Below, in pieces: positions 5,399 to 5,839 of a DNA stretch of 5,839 nt. A program made the translations under genes and the position numbers. Within the stretch, counting starts at the first letter, position 1; each line of letters begins with the position of its first letter. The stretch is from Acidobacteriota bacterium (GTDB lineage: Bacteria; Acidobacteriota; Polarisedimenticolia; J045): assembly GCA_024276295.1 (NCBI GenBank), contig JAJRXN010000157.1, positions 1 to 5,839 on the forward strand, in the 5' to 3' direction. The notes below the pieces were generated by a model that worked only from the letters and a program-made list of their open reading frames with translations, was not told where the DNA came from and did not search any database.

Positions 5399-5839
5399 TC
5401 AGTTCGGGGGGGAGAGCAGGTCGACGACCAGCGTCGTGCGGTCGCGACGCGGCCGGACGAACGTCCCGCCCCCCAGGCCCGCGATGCGGTCGAGCAGCTC
5501 CCGGCGGCTCGGATCGACGACGACCGAGATGCCCCGGGCGACTCCGGTGCCCGGGTGACGGGGCGTGCCGTCGGAAAGCACCCAGTTCTCCCAGTCGTAC
5601 GTCACGCCGAGTTCCGGCCGGCGCCAGGTCAGTGGCGCGCCGGGGACCGCCTCGAGCCCGGCGGGGGCGACGCCGCGGGGCACTTCCGGAGGATATTTGC
5701 CGTGCTGGTCCCGCCAGGCGCGCACCGCCGCCTCGATCGCCCGCACGTCGGCGAGCACGCGACCCGCTTCCTCCCGCCCCTCGGCGGCCCGGGCCCGATC
5801 GACCGCGACGTTGGCGACGATTCCGAGCACCGCCAGTGC
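5399..5839 (-). CDS. Type IV pilin / type II secretion pseudopilin-like protein (5' end outside window)
   Basis: The visible part is 146 residues and is open to the right edge, so the true start is missing. It begins ALAVLGIVANVAVDRARAAE, which matches the second half of the hydrophobic N-terminal helix of type IV pilins and pseudopilins (compare LVVVAIIGILAAIAVPRY, from memory). An amphipathic helix EAGRVLADVRAIEAAVRAW and HGKYPPEVP follow, the usual approach to the variable globular domain. The leader peptide and GFTLIE-type prepilin peptidase site should lie just beyond the window. The globular part (TYDWENWVLSDG, then RGISVVVDPSRRELLDRIAG) is not recognised further. The role is therefore a minor pilin or pseudopilin at the inner membrane or in a pilus; which system is unknown. 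A GTG at 5830-5828 exists, but starting there would cut the helix in half. The gene is upstream of the ABC unit on the same strand, 141 bp away. Confidence 0.72.
   Translation of the reverse strand, partial: ALAVLGIVANVAVDRARAAEGREEAGRVLADVRAIEAAVRAWRDQHGKYPPEVPRGVAPAGLEAVPGAPLTWRRPELGVTYDWENWVLSDGTPRHPGTGVARGISVVVDPSRRELLDRIAGLGGGTFVRPRRDRTTLVVDLLSPPN

Noticed and set aside
1..5839. Mobile element, CRISPR array, tRNA, rRNA or phage remnant
   Set aside because: I saw no regularly spaced repeats, terminal inverted repeats, transposase or integrase motifs, or tRNA-like cloverleaf sequence on either strand.

Overview
This is a GC-rich bacterial segment (roughly 70% G+C by eye). It is almost fully coding, with no gap longer than about 140 bases. 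The gene content suggests a Gram-negative, proteobacterium-like organism: a ClpB chaperone, a glutathione S-transferase, a type IV pilin-like protein and an EamA permease. I cannot name the lineage from sequence alone, and a GC-rich member of another Gram-negative phylum is equally possible. Nothing looks foreign: there are no insertion sequences, tRNA or rRNA genes, CRISPR arrays, integrases or phage genes, and codon use looks uniform.

Layout. The left edge (1-290, minus) is the 5' end of clpB. It is divergent from an EamA/DMT-family permease (417-1295, plus; the ATG at 399 is the alternative start). The short intergenic space between them carries two closely related dyads built on the half-site CCGGCG, with centres 21 bp apart. 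After a 135-bp gap with a long GC-rich stem comes a cytidylate-kinase-like P-loop protein (1431-2147, plus). It meets a leftward gene set tail to tail with only 8 bp between the stop codons.

That set, read right to left on the minus strand, is an ABC ATPase (5257-4280), an ABC-2 permease (4283-2901) and a glutathione S-transferase-like protein (2893-2156). The ATPase stop and permease start overlap by 4 bp, and the permease stop and GST start are 7 bp apart, so they look like one transcription unit. The ATPase/permease pair resembles the NatA/NatB (YhaQ/YhaP) exporter type. At the right edge (5839-5399, minus) is a pilin or pseudopilin-like gene whose 5' end lies outside the window.

Most genes belong to known families, and I do not see a convincing new multi-gene system. 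The points most worth a second look are the paired dyads between clpB and the EamA gene, the stem just upstream of the kinase-like gene, the lysine-less P-loop of that kinase-like protein, and the co-transcribed GST behind an ABC exporter.
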